Assembly: GCF_024139115.2 (NCBI RefSeq)
Contig: NW_026942808.1
Span: 295,020-359,019 of the forward strand
DNA length: 64,000 nt
Origin: Armigeres subalbatus
Lineage: Eukaryota; Arthropoda; Insecta; Diptera; Culicidae
Direction: 5' to 3'
Below, piece after piece: positions 51,826 to 62,100 of the stretch. Numbering within the stretch: the stretch's first letter is position 1; each line of letters starts with the position of its first letter. Both the position numbers and the translations under genes were made by a program. Under the pieces are notes generated by a model that ran no database searches, was not told where the DNA came from, and was given only the letters and a program-made list of their open reading frames with translations.

Positions 51826-52482
51826 TGTTAAACTTTTTCGTAGACCGAGCGTAGCGCGGCTCGACTGAAATTATATTTAAGATTAATCGAATGTTCAATC
51901 ACATTAATAGGTACAAATTCGGTTCACTTACAATTAAGTTTTCTGATATAGAGCAAGTAGCTGTTAAACCTACACTTGCTTCGGGGTTATCGTTGAAAGC
52001 CTGTTATTATTATAAAAGGTGAATTACAGTACCTCATTGAGTGGACTATCGTATTGATTACTCACGGTTTTTGCACTATAAGAAAATTCTGTTTATCCTA
52101 AATTCACTTCTGGAGAATATAATACGTGCGGAAATCTATCTAGGAATATTGAATAGTAATCGCACTATTAGACATAAGAATATTTATAGGACTATTTAAT
52201 TGCACTTCACCTTCTAACGAACTCTGAGGTTGCTGGAGTTCAATTGGTATGGTATTTTCTACGATTTAGGCACTAATATAAACTGTTGAATAATTTAGCA
52301 ATAATTTGTTTCACGTGATTACAATGCTTGCTGTTTCGATCAACAACATTCTGCTAGTCATCCCGGGTTGTCGTCTACTTTTGACAGGTTCATCTATACG
52401 ACGACTTTTGATGCTGAATGTAGTGGTAGGTTACGGAGGCGCCGTACATCAAGAAAGGGTCTATCTGTCTCGCGCGTCAACA
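51826..52482 (-). repeat. BEL 5' LTR (657 bp)
   Basis: On the minus strand it runs from TGTTGACGCGCGAGACAG to GTTTAACA. AGGGA lies outside. Only 22 bp separate it from the first gag ATG, so the primer binding site must be very close to or overlapping the start (AACTCGAAATTAACGAGTC). Confidence 0.93.
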
Positions 52483-52709
52483 AGGGAATAGTAGCAAAAG
52501 TAGCTAATCTATTATTATCCAAAAATCCAGATGTTCCTGCTGAAATCGTAGAGCATTTTATACGACTTCGCATCTATATCAGAATCGGCACTTTGAACAG
52601 AAAGATTAAGGAGGCCAAAACATCTGAAGTTTCGGTTGAACGTTTGTTGAAACCTGCCAATAAACCAGCAGAACCGACACAGAAAAAAATGCGAAAATTT
52701 TTTATGTGA
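52483..52709 (+). pseudogene. Cysteine-rich ORF, right part (split by BEL element)
   Basis: After the AGGGA target, the frame continues GIVAKVANLLLSKNPDVPAE, IVEHFIRLRIYIRIGTLNRK and, after a lysine-rich linker, QKKMRKFFM before a stop at 52707-52709. It joins in frame to HKDSISKDK from 38550-38585 when the BEL element is removed. Polyadenylation-like AATAAAATAAAA follows at 52724. Unrecognised; the helical, basic C-terminus could belong to a DNA transposase. Confidence 0.5.
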
Positions 52710-52823
52710 ATTTGAGGTAATAATAATAAAATAAAACTCTTTTTTGATTATGAAGTATCTTATCAAAATTATTCAATTTGTTTAAATTTCAACTCTAAAT
52801 CTTCAATAAAATACTGTTCAGGT

Positions 52824-53229
52824 TGTAGAGATCAGTATAATAATATAAAATAAAAATTGGAATAATAATATAGATTTCTAGAATATTTCCAGTTATTAGT
52901 TGATTGACATGGAAATATTAATGAAAAGCGTAACATGCGCAAAAAAAAAATCTGTCATTATTATGTTCGAGAATTCATTAGAGTGTCACTCCAGAAGAGA
53001 GAGAGAGAGAACTTAGAGAAACAAATGTATTTGAGCGGAGCGAGAGATTCGCTTCACATCATAGAAGTAGAAGAAGGTAGCTCAGTTTTGTGACGATAGT
53101 TATGAAGAACGGATGTGAAAAGTGTAAACAAAAAGAAAAGAATTTGAAAAAATAATAAAATATTCTTTCACTTCCTAAATGGTGTTTTAGTGTTCTTGTT
53201 AGTGAAGAAAAGAAAAATAAAATCCGACA
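52824..53229 (+). repeat. 5' LTR (406 bp)
   Basis: Complete copy. It contains ATATAAAATAAAAATTGG near 52842 as a possible TATA region, a GA microsatellite at about 53000 and GAAAAATAAAATCC near the end. Confidence 0.9.
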
Positions 53230-53230
53230 A

Positions 53231-53248
53231 TGGCCAAGTCGGTAGTGC
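53231..53248 (+). promoter_or_regulatory. Primer binding site candidate
   Basis: TGGCCAAGTCGGTAGTGC one base after the 5' LTR. It begins with TGG, as needed to pair with a tRNA 3' CCA; I cannot name the tRNA. Confidence 0.6.
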
Positions 53249-53925
53249 ATCTACGCTCCCTAATCATGGCAAGTGTGTTTTCATGAAAAGTGTTTCCGCT
53301 CGGGTGCCATTTTATGGTTTTGTTGATTGACGCTTTGTTTTGTGTTTTGTGTTTTGATCGTGGTTTCGATGTTGCCCTATTCATGTAAGTTCCTTTATTT
53401 CCTATATTTTACGGTTTCTGCTTCTATTTTTTTGAGCTGGTGCCGAGAAAAAAATGGATGATGTGACAATACAGGGCTGTTAAAAATTTTGTTATAATTT
53501 TTACAATACAGGGCTGTTGGAGAATGATATTTTCAAATGAACTTAATTTCAAATAAACTATTATCAAAATAAATATGTATATTTATTTGCACCGACAAGC
53601 AACACAGGGTTGTTGAAGATTTTGTTTTAATTCTGACAACACAGAGCTGCTGAAGAAATAAACTAATAGTTTCAAGTATACTAATAGTTTCAAACGAACA
53701 TAATAAAATGTGGTAAATTTTAAAGTAATTCAATATTACAAATTAAAAAAAAAACAGGACATTGTGAATTGCGTTTTAACGGTTGAGGTAAATTGTTGAA
53801 GTATTGCTGCAACCGCATCATTGTTTTAAGTATTCTGTTTTAATTTGTTCATATTTTGACTTCAGCAGAAAAATCCAGATTTCTTGTAACGGATCAGTTG
53901 TGATGAAATGCAATCTTTTAACGTC
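53249..53925. other. LTR element leader region
   Basis: AT-rich. CAGGGCTGTTRAARATTTTG-like words recur at 53474, 53511 and 53603, so a small degenerate repeat is present. No gene. Confidence 0.4.
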
Positions 53926-53930
53926 ACGTG

Positions 53931-54612
53931 GATCAGTTGAGAGAAAATCCAATCCTCGATCGGATTGGTGCGTCACAGATGGCTTGTGGACGTTTGATCC
54001 GGTTGGATCAGTTGAGAGAAAATCCAATCCTCGATCGGGTTGGTGCGTCACAGATGGCTTGTGGACGTTTGATCCGGTTGGATCAGTTGAGAGAAAATCC
54101 AATCCTCGATCGGATTGGTGCGTCACTGATGCCTTCTGCATTCTAATGGACGTTTGGTCCGGTTAGATCAGTTGAGAGAAAATCCAATCCTCGATCGGGT
54201 TGGTGCGTCACAGATGGCTTGTGGACGTTTGATCCGGTTGGATCAGTTGAGAGAAAATCCAATCCTCGATCGGGTTGGTGCGTCACAGATGGCTTGTGGA
54301 CGTTTGATCCGGTTGGATCAGTTGAGAGAAAATCCAATCCTCGATCGGGTTGGTGCGTCACTGATGCCTTCTGCATTCAAGTTGACGTTTGATCCGGTTG
54401 GATCAGTTGAGAGAAAGTCCAATCCTCGATCGGGTTGGTGCGTCACAGATGGCTTGTGGACGTTTGATCCGGTTGGATCAGTTGAGAGAAAATCCAATCC
54501 TCGATCGGGTTGGTGCGTCACTGATGCCTTCTGCATTCAAGTTGACGTTTGATCCGGTTGGATCAGTTGAGAGAAAATCCAGTCCTCGATCGGGTTGGTG
54601 CGTCACTGAGAA
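53931..54612. repeat. 75/85-bp tandem array, 9 units
   Basis: GATCAGTTGA starts units at 53931, 54006, 54081, 54166, 54241, 54316, 54401, 54476 and 54561, so lengths run 75, 75, 85, 75, 75, 85, 75, 85. Short units have CAGATGGCTTGTGGACG; long ones TGATGCCTTCTGCATTC. The two types alternate in a regular pattern. Open frames through it are artefacts of the 75-bp period. Confidence 0.95.
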
Positions 54613-56935
54613 TCAGTGAGTAATATTCGTACAGAGTTAGAACTTAGAGACATTGAGATGTGGAGAAGATTTTTGATATTTTCCTTGATTTTGATGCAGG
54701 ATTGATGTTCTAGGGCCTGGTAAGCTCTATTCATGATTGCGCGATCAAGATCAATGAGTGATATGCGTACAGAGTTATAACTATGAGATATGACTATGAG
54801 ATATGGAGAAGATTTTTGATATTTTATCTTTATGATTTTGATGCAGGATTGATGTTCTAGGGCCTAGTAAGCTCTATCCATGATTGCATGACCAAGATCA
54901 ATGAGTGATATGCGTGAGTGATAGAACTTATAGACTATGAGATGTGGAGAATATTTTTGAAATTTTTCGGATTTTGATGCAGGTTATAGGGCCTGGTAAG
55001 CTCTATCCATGATTGCATGACCAAGATCAATGAGCGATATGTGTACAGAGTTAGAACTTAGAGACTATGAGACATGAAGAAGATTTTCGATATTTTTTTC
55101 TGATTTTGATGCAGGATTGATGTTCTAGGGCCTGGTAAGCTCTATCCATGATTGCATGACCAAGATCAATGAGCAATATGTGTACAGAGTTAGAACTTAG
55201 AGACTATGAGATATGAAGAAGATTTTCGATATTTTTTTCTGATTTTGATGCAGGATAGATGTTCTAGGGCCTGGTAAACTCTATCCATGATTGCATGACC
55301 AAGATCAATGAGCGATATGTGTACAGAGTTAGAACTTAGAAACTATGAGATGTAGAGAAGATTTTTGATATTTTTCTGATTTTGATGCAGGATTGACGTT
55401 CTAGGGCCTGGTAAGCTCTATCCATGATTGCATGACCAAGATCAATGAGTGATATGCGTGAGTGATAGAACTTATAGACCACGAGATGTGGAGAAGATTC
55501 TGATATTTTTCTTGATTTTGATGCAGGATAGATGTTCTAGGGCCTGGTAAACTCTATCCATGATTGCATGACGAAGATCAATGAGTGATATGCGTGAGTG
55601 ATAGAACTTATAGACTGCTAGATGTGGAGAAGATTTTTGATATTTTTCTGATTTTGATGCAGGATTGACGTTCTAGGGCCTGGTAAGCTCTATCCATGAT
55701 TGCATGACCAAGAACAATGAGTGATATGCGCTAGTGATAGAACTTATAGACTATGAGATGTGGAGAAGATTTTTGATATTTTTCTTGATTTTGATGCAGG
55801 ATAGATGTTCTAGGGCCTGGTAAACTCTATCCATGATTGCATGACCAAGAGCAATGAGTGATATGCGTACAGAGTAAGAACTTATAGATTGCTAGATGTG
55901 GAGAAGCTTTTTGATATTTTTCTGATTTTGATGCAGGATAGATGTTCTAGGGCCTGGTAAACTCTATCCATGATTACATGACCAAGATCAATGAGTGATA
56001 TGCGTGAGTGATAGAACTTATAGACTACTAGATGTGGAAAAGAATTTTGATATTTTTATGATTTTGATGCAGGATTGATGTTCTAAGGCCTGGTAAGCTC
56101 TATCCATGATTGCATAAACAAGATCAATGAGTGATATGCGTACAGAGTTAGAACTTATAGACTGCTAGATGTGGAGAAGATTTTTGATATTTTTCTTGAT
56201 TTTGATGCAGGATTGATGTTCTAGCGCCTGGTAAACTATATCCATGATTGCATGATCAATATCAGTGAGTGATATGCGTGAGTGATAGAACTTATAGACT
56301 ATGACATGTGGAGAAGATTTTTGATATTTTTCTTGATTTTGATGCAGAATTGATGTTCTAGGGCCTGGTAAGCACTATCCAAGATTGCATGACCAAGATC
56401 AATGAGCGATATGTGTACAGGGTTAGAACTTAGAGACTATGCGATATGAAGAAGATTTTTGATATTTTTTTCTGATTTTGATGCAGGATTGATGTTCTAG
56501 GGCCTGGTAAGCTCTATCCAAGATTGCATGACCAAGATCAATGAGCGATATGTGTACAGAGTAAGAACTTAGAGACTATGCGATATGAAGAAGATTTTTG
56601 ATATTTTTTTCTGATTTTGATGCAGGATTGATGTTCTAGGGCCTGGTAAGCTCTATCCATGATTGCATGACCAAGTTCAGTGAGTGATAGTACTTATAGG
56701 CTATATGTGGAGAAGATTTTTGAATTTTTTTCTGGTTTTGATGCAGGATGATGTTCTGGGGCCGAGTAAGCTCTATCCATGATTGCATGACCAAGATCAA
56801 TGAGTGATATGCGTACAGAGTCCAATTTATAGACTTTGAGATCCGGAGAAGATTTTCCATATTTTTTTTTCTGATTTTGATGCAGGATTGTTGTTCTGGG
56901 ACGTGGTAAGCCTTATCCATTATTAAATTGTTGTT
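54613..56935. repeat. ~137-bp tandem array, ~17 units
   Basis: Units carry GAAGATTTTTGATATTTTTC, TGATTTTGATGCAGGATTG, GTTCTAGGGCCTGGTAAGC and CCATGATTGCATGACCAAG. I count 17 TGATGCAG-type anchors from about 54694 to 56878, spaced roughly 120-148 bp. Divergence between units is low in the core and higher in the linkers. Each unit holds an acceptor-like TTTTGATGCAG and, 20 nt later, a donor-like GTAAGC or GTAAAC. Confidence 0.93.
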
Positions 56936-57102
56936 CTTGTTTAATTTCGTGGGTAAGTATTGTTTCAAATCATTAATGTGTTCAATTGAATATTAACTAA
57001 TTTCATCTTTCCAGAGCTTCAAATTTTGCCAGCCATATCATGGAATACTATAATGAATTTAATGTTGATACTATTTGTATATTAAGACGGTTTAGTGATT
57101 GA

Positions 57103-57120
57103 GAGTAGAAGAGGGGAAGG
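57103..57120 (+). promoter_or_regulatory. Polypurine tract
   Basis: GAGTAGAAGAGGGGAAGG just before the 3' LTR. It fixes the plus orientation of the LTR element. Confidence 0.85.
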
Positions 57121-57121
57121 A

Positions 57122-57306
57122 TGTAGAGATCAGTATAATAATATAAAATAAAAATTGGAATAATAATATAGATTTCTAGAATATTTCCAGTTATTAGTTG
57201 ATTGACATGGAAATATTAATGAAAAGCGTAACATGCGCAAAAAAAAAATCTGTCATTATTATGTTCGAGAATTCATTAGAGTGAAAAAGAAAAATAAAAT
57301 CCGACA
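57122..57306 (+). repeat. 3' LTR with 221-bp internal deletion
   Basis: The first 160 bp match the 5' LTR essentially without change; then GAGTG is joined to AAAAAGAAAAATAAAATCC. The deletion ends share AGTG/AGTGAA in the intact LTR, pointing to a microhomology-mediated event after insertion. Confidence 0.9.
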
Positions 57307-57311
57307 CAGGT

Positions 57312-58185
57312 CTCCACTTGGAAGCATTGTGTCATACAAATGTGTTTACTACCAACAAGTGAATGACCACTGAGTTTGAAAAAAAATCGCAATGGCTTCC
57401 CCATACGAAATATTGGATAAACCCGAGGATAAACCCCACTGTTAACAAAAGATTTGAAAACTAAAATAGCGGAAAGTAAATTTGCCAACATCAATAAATG
57501 TGTGCTAAAAGCATCGTATACGTTTTCTTGAAATTTTTATGATGTTGCAAACTATGTAATAGGATAATTCTCTGTTCAGATTACGATTTTTATGACATGA
57601 TAAGGGAAGATCCATTAATTACGTAATGCAAAAAATGGGCATTTTCAAACCCCCTTTCCCCCTATGTCACACTTTTTGTATGAAACATCTGAAATTTTTG
57701 TATGGACCGTCACACTTCGCTCAACCCCCCTCCCCCCTCTGAGCGTTACGTTATTTGTGGACGTTCCCTAAAGAGTATCTTGATGTTCACTCATTTTCTT
57801 CTAAAATCATGTCATACCACGCCAGAATCCTCGTAATCTGATCAGCGTAATGGATGAAATGTATTTAATATAGCAAAATACATCAAAATGGAATATTTTT
57901 CAAAATAATTTATCACTGTGTTAATTCAGAGTCACAGAATATAGTAAAAAATAGATAGAATTCCATGCAAATTCTGAAAATTTTCATAACTATCTACCAA
58001 TACTAATGCAAGCGCATGAATAGCATACCTTTAGTAACTGTCAATATACGTTGGTCAATACGTCATACTTCAATGGTCATACTTCACTACTAGATCAATA
58101 CAAAGAGAACAAATACAAAAAAGTAAGGTTTGCTGACAAAATGGTCACCCTTTTACACTGCGTACTCCTATGTGCGTCGCTAACC
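57312..58185. other. AT-rich flank
   Basis: No gene recognised apart from the small MITE at 57604-57768. Confidence 0.3.
57604..57768. mobile_element. 165-bp PIF/Harbinger-type MITE with TAA duplication
   Basis: GGGAAGATCCATTAATTACG at the left and the complement of GGGAACGTCCACAAATAACG at the right; TAA borders both ends (57601-57603, 57769-57771). Interior C-rich blocks resemble the MITE at 15213-15577. Confidence 0.82.
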
Positions 58186-58404
58186 ATGGTGCAGTCTGTG
58201 GAGGGTCCGCAAATCGATCCACTTTGCTCGCTGTGCACCTCGCCTTTTTGTTCCCATCGGTTCGTTGTCGAGAACCATTTTCACCGGATTTCTGCTGACA
58301 TTCTGGCTACGTGCCCGGCTCACCGCAGTCTTCCGATTCTCGCGGTGTGAACGATGGACGGTTCGCCTTCTCCACGTACCGTCCGCCATCTGCACCCCAC
58401 TCTA
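58186..58404 (-). mobile_element. RTE fragment, left half
   Basis: Corresponds to about 31355-31615 of the RTE element: GAGAACCATTTTCACCGG, TGGCTACGTGCCCGGC and ACGTACCGTCCGCCATCTGC. On the minus strand it encodes QMADGTWRRR and PVKMVLDNEPMGTKRRGAQR, with an internal deletion relative to the intact copy. It continues at 62981 after the LTR element. Confidence 0.88.
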
Positions 58405-59284
58405 TGTAAGTGTTCGTAGTTCAGTGTTGAGTGTTTTTGGTACTTTGTGAACTTTGCGTCGTGAAATGTCTAAGCCGAACAAGTAGTGTCCGCATATGTA
58501 GTACAGTTTTCTCCGTATTTTGGTATTTTGTCCACCCACTGTGAAGTACGCAGCCTCGCTACCTTATGGGTTTTAAAATCCCACCACCAGAGTTCGCTAC
58601 GGACTCCATATTGGTAGCAAAAGGATGGCAAGGAATACGCCATGATGATCTACGCTTGGCAGGTGGGGAGATGGGAGAAGAGAGGAAAAAAGAGTAACAC
58701 GGTGATGGCGAAAGGTAGAGGATCGTCCTCCTTAATCTACCGAACGAGATAGTAAATTCCGGAACTGTAGAGTGCGCCGCCATTCGGTGGTACAAAGCCA
58801 AGCTGATGAACCCCCCCCCCCCCTTATGGGCACAGTTCCGGAGATATAGGCCCGCGACCGAGTCCGTCAACATACTCGGAGAGGCTCCAGGATGGTGTAT
58901 GAGTAAGCAGAGGACGCCATTGCATCCCATCACCAAGTCAGTACGGGAAGTGTCAACCGCTAACTGGCGGGAAGAAAGCCCCTTTCTTATTGCACCGTAG
59001 TCACACCAAGCCGTAGCGTGGAGGAAAGCCAGGCGCTGATTGGCGGGAAAGAAGCGATTACCGGAAAATAAGGTTAGCGTAGGCTAAGAAGGTGGGACGA
59101 TGTGGAAGTGAGTCGGAAAAGTCCGAATAAATGTAGCGAACGAAACCAAAGAATGTGAGTTTTTCTGTGCTTCAGTGCGGTCATTCCTTGTATCTCGAAT
59201 CTTCCCGTTAAGCATGCCGACCCTGAGGTGTATTGTAGTCAGGGAGTTTCAGGAAGGCTCCCCGCTGAGCAACCGGCAGTTACA
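58405..59284 (+). repeat. 5' LTR (880 bp)
   Basis: Matches 62101-62980 at roughly 99 percent by eye. Differences cluster at a C-run (58808-58822) that is shorter in the 3' LTR. GTCCGAATAAATGTAGCG near 59124 could be the poly(A) signal. Open frames within LTRs on both strands are not convincing. Confidence 0.93.
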
Positions 59285-62100
59285 CTTTGGCACCCAACTT
59301 AAAATTAGTCTTACCGGCAGATTTGAGAAGGGCAGTTTGGAAGATCGCACTGGAAAGAACTGGTTTCGACGGAAGTCTCTGATAAAACTTCCAGACGCTC
59401 ACATTCTATTTACCACAAATGGACTTACTCTTTCTTTTAACACAGTTGGTAAAATTATTTCATTTGCAATGGAAAGGTTCTATTATTCAAACACATTATA
59501 AAAAAACGGTTGTTCAAAAAGACATTTAAATCTAGTCAAACTTAGTAATTTTTAATTTATATTAATCAATTTTAATGTGTGTGATGTGATTTCGGAAATG
59601 TGAAATGAGAAGACAAAAAAAAGATGATAAATTTTATTTTTGAACGGTTTCTGTAAACACAACTATTGATATTTTTAATTGCTAGTTTTTCAATTTACGT
59701 GTTTGTATTGTATTATTCCAGTAGTATTTCTTTTTAAATACAAATTTCGCTGAAAATTTCGTTGAACAATATCGTTTGAACTGGTGATTGGCAACCGAGA
59801 ATGTTTCTGAAACAAAAGCTGAAATAAAACAGGAAAGTGAATGAATTTAGTCGTCAATCAAAACAATACCATATACTAGAGAAAACCAGAGTTAGATGGT
59901 GAAGGATAAAGAAAGTTTAGTTGGAGAAACTCTCCAAACATTGTTAAAGAGGAGAGAAGGTTTGAATTCCACATACAAACGTACGTTTGAATGTTGGAGA
60001 TCAATTTTATTAGTGAACCATTAAGAAAATCTAATTCTTTTAAGTAAGAATTCCTAGAATTTTCCGCAATGTTGTTCTCCCAGCCTAAATTCAATGTTGA
60101 ATAGGTAAGGCTTTGTTTTTTGTTTGGTAACTGTCCTAGAGTTGGAATATGAGTTCCATCTCTACGGCCTGATAATTTTCAGACTCTGTTGAGAGTAAAA
60201 GAGGAGACATGCTTTGAAGCATATATAGGAGGTACTAGATCACGATGTTTCTCACATACATCAATAGTGGATTACATACGATGATTTGAGAAGTTAAAGT
60301 TCTTTTTTCTCAGGAAATCCAGTATGAAACTAGAGATGAATGAGATGAAAACCGAATTCGTGAATCAAGTAGTCTAGAGAGTAGTAATAGGAGCAACTGA
60401 TTGTTGCAATGTTCACTCACCAATTGTGAGACCATTTGAGTGTTGTACCATGCTGTACCACCCAATCGCGGGAAGGTATGTTTATAAAACAGCCAATATT
60501 CCTGAAAGTGAGAAAAGTATTAAAGGAAGCAAGTGTAAAGCGAAGGCGTTGTACAACTGATATGGATAGTTATCTCTGTAAATAGTTCTTCTAGAGACAC
60601 TATTCCACTCAGTCTTCGTACTAAAAGCTCTTCGGAGGCTTGACTTACCTTATGCTTAGTATTCATGCTGCGGAGGCAGCGTTTGTAGAGATTATCCTAG
60701 GAAGTTTTAATTTGTGTTGAATGGGCCCAAACAATCGATCTGCTCACTTCGTCCCATTGTGAGGGGTGAGTCAGAAAATGCATCCCAGATCCCATTACGG
60801 CAGCTCACTCGATATTAAAAATCATTTTATCAGGTGACATCAAAGCTGAATGGAGACGCTGTGGATAAAAGGTCGTAGTACCTAAAATATATAAAAGCAT
60901 AAACAAGTGCTTGAAAAGTGTTGGAGAAGATTCAGTGGTAGAGTATTTCCTGTTAATAGCTTTGTCTAGGAAAACTCTCATAAACCAAATTTTCGTTAAT
61001 CCAACCAATCGAGAAAATTTTCGTGTAAATTTTGTATATATTTTGCATGATGGCCATTTCAATAATTTAGTTAGTTTTGTGCATGTTTAGTATTTTTTAT
61101 TGTTTTTTATATTTTTGCTTTCTGTAGATAAATTAGTTAATATTAGCGATTAAAATATTGAGATAGTAGTACTGAAAGCCAACGAACACCATACCAAAGA
61201 AAAATAATAAACGATATTCTTGAATTTATTACCAAATTTATGAATCTAAGAACCTAACCCTACCGCAATAACAAAATTAAATAATGATGGATTTCTATTT
61301 GAGAAGTAATACTTCTCTAGTGAAGAATCCATTTCACCGGGTTGATATTGGCCTCAACCTGCGTCGATTATTCACTGGCCGGCATAGACATTTTTCTCAA
61401 ATAAAAATTCATCGTACTTACCTCATGCTCATTACCACATCATTCCAAGAATTTCACAATGATAAATTGTTTGACAGTTTTCAGTCAATACAATACACAC
61501 ACCAAGAAACAGTGTTCGATTCGAATTCGAAAATGGAAGTAGTAGATCGATCACAAATCGCTGAAACATTTCAATTCAGAATTTTACCGTACGGTAGTGT
61601 GACTTTGCATCAATAATAAAAAAAATGTAAATATTTGTATATATTATATTATAATATCGTGTAGAATAGTATTGTAAATATTAATTTCAAAAGAACTTTT
61701 TTAACAATCGTTTGGAAACATAGTAAGTTATATTAGAGGTTACCAAGCTTCATGTTTGTGTATTTGATCGCTGGAGACCAGAGCAAATGCGATGAAGGTC
61801 AGTAAAGAGAAATTCTTTAAATTGTGTGGAGTTGGCAACAACGATGAAAACCTATGACCCCGATACTCTTCAACTGTACTTACTGATCCATCCAATACAT
61901 CATTCATGTTTTTGTATAATAAAATCTAGTACGTTTCAAGTCAAATGTTTTGCGAACTACCGTTAGATGAAGTAATTTTGTACTGGTGATAAGTGATTCG
62001 TGTTGTGTTTGGTTCAGAGGTACGTGTAACCGGGGAAATCTGGTGTAGTTTGCGGAAAAATATTTACTTCGTAAATATTTTTACCCGAACTGGGGGAGAG
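59285..62100 (+). other. Interior of the LTR element, coding capacity unknown
   Basis: AT-rich, with short frames only. The longest plausible one is 61284-61616 (plus, 110 codons; MMDFYLRSNTSLVKNPFHRV...), basic and without a motif I know. No zinc knuckle, DTG/DSG protease, YXDD box or integrase motif is visible in any frame provided or read. Confidence 0.5.

Larger units (their letters stand above)
38586..52482 (-). mobile_element. BEL/Pao LTR retrotransposon, 13.9 kb with nested insertions
   Basis: Both LTRs read, on the minus strand, TGTTGACGCG...GTTTAACA. AGGGA flanks the whole (38581-38585, 52483-52487). From right to left: gag with a PHD finger, gag DUF1759-like region, aspartic protease, reverse transcriptase, RNase H and integrase, the order and domain content of BEL/Pao. 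It has been damaged by frameshifts, an integrase deletion, a duplicated gag-protease segment with direct repeats at its borders (40908-47327), a Jockey LINE (41297-47179) and two MITEs. Without later insertions it would be about 7 kb. Confidence 0.93.
52824..57306 (+). mobile_element. Non-autonomous LTR element filled with tandem arrays
   Basis: Terminal direct repeats TGTAGAGATCAG...AATCCGACA, CAGGT outside both ends (52819-52823, 57307-57311), a TGG-starting primer-site-like sequence after the 5' LTR (53231) and a purine tract GAGTAGAAGAGGGGAAGG before the 3' LTR. The 3.9-kb interior has no gag, protease, RT or integrase; it is dominated by a 75/85-bp array and a 137-bp array. It would fall among large retrotransposon derivatives (LARDs). 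Confidence 0.9.

Noticed and set aside
53804..54619. Repeat protein encoded by the 75-bp array
   Set aside because: 75 bp is divisible by three, so frames on both strands stay open; the 85-bp units break any single frame.
53931..56935. CRISPR-like arrays
   Set aside because: Units are contiguous tandem repeats without unique spacers, and the genome is that of an insect.
58559..58936. ORF conserved in both 880-bp LTRs
   Set aside because: Conservation is explained by LTR identity; frame length differs between copies because of the C-run, and no motif is present.
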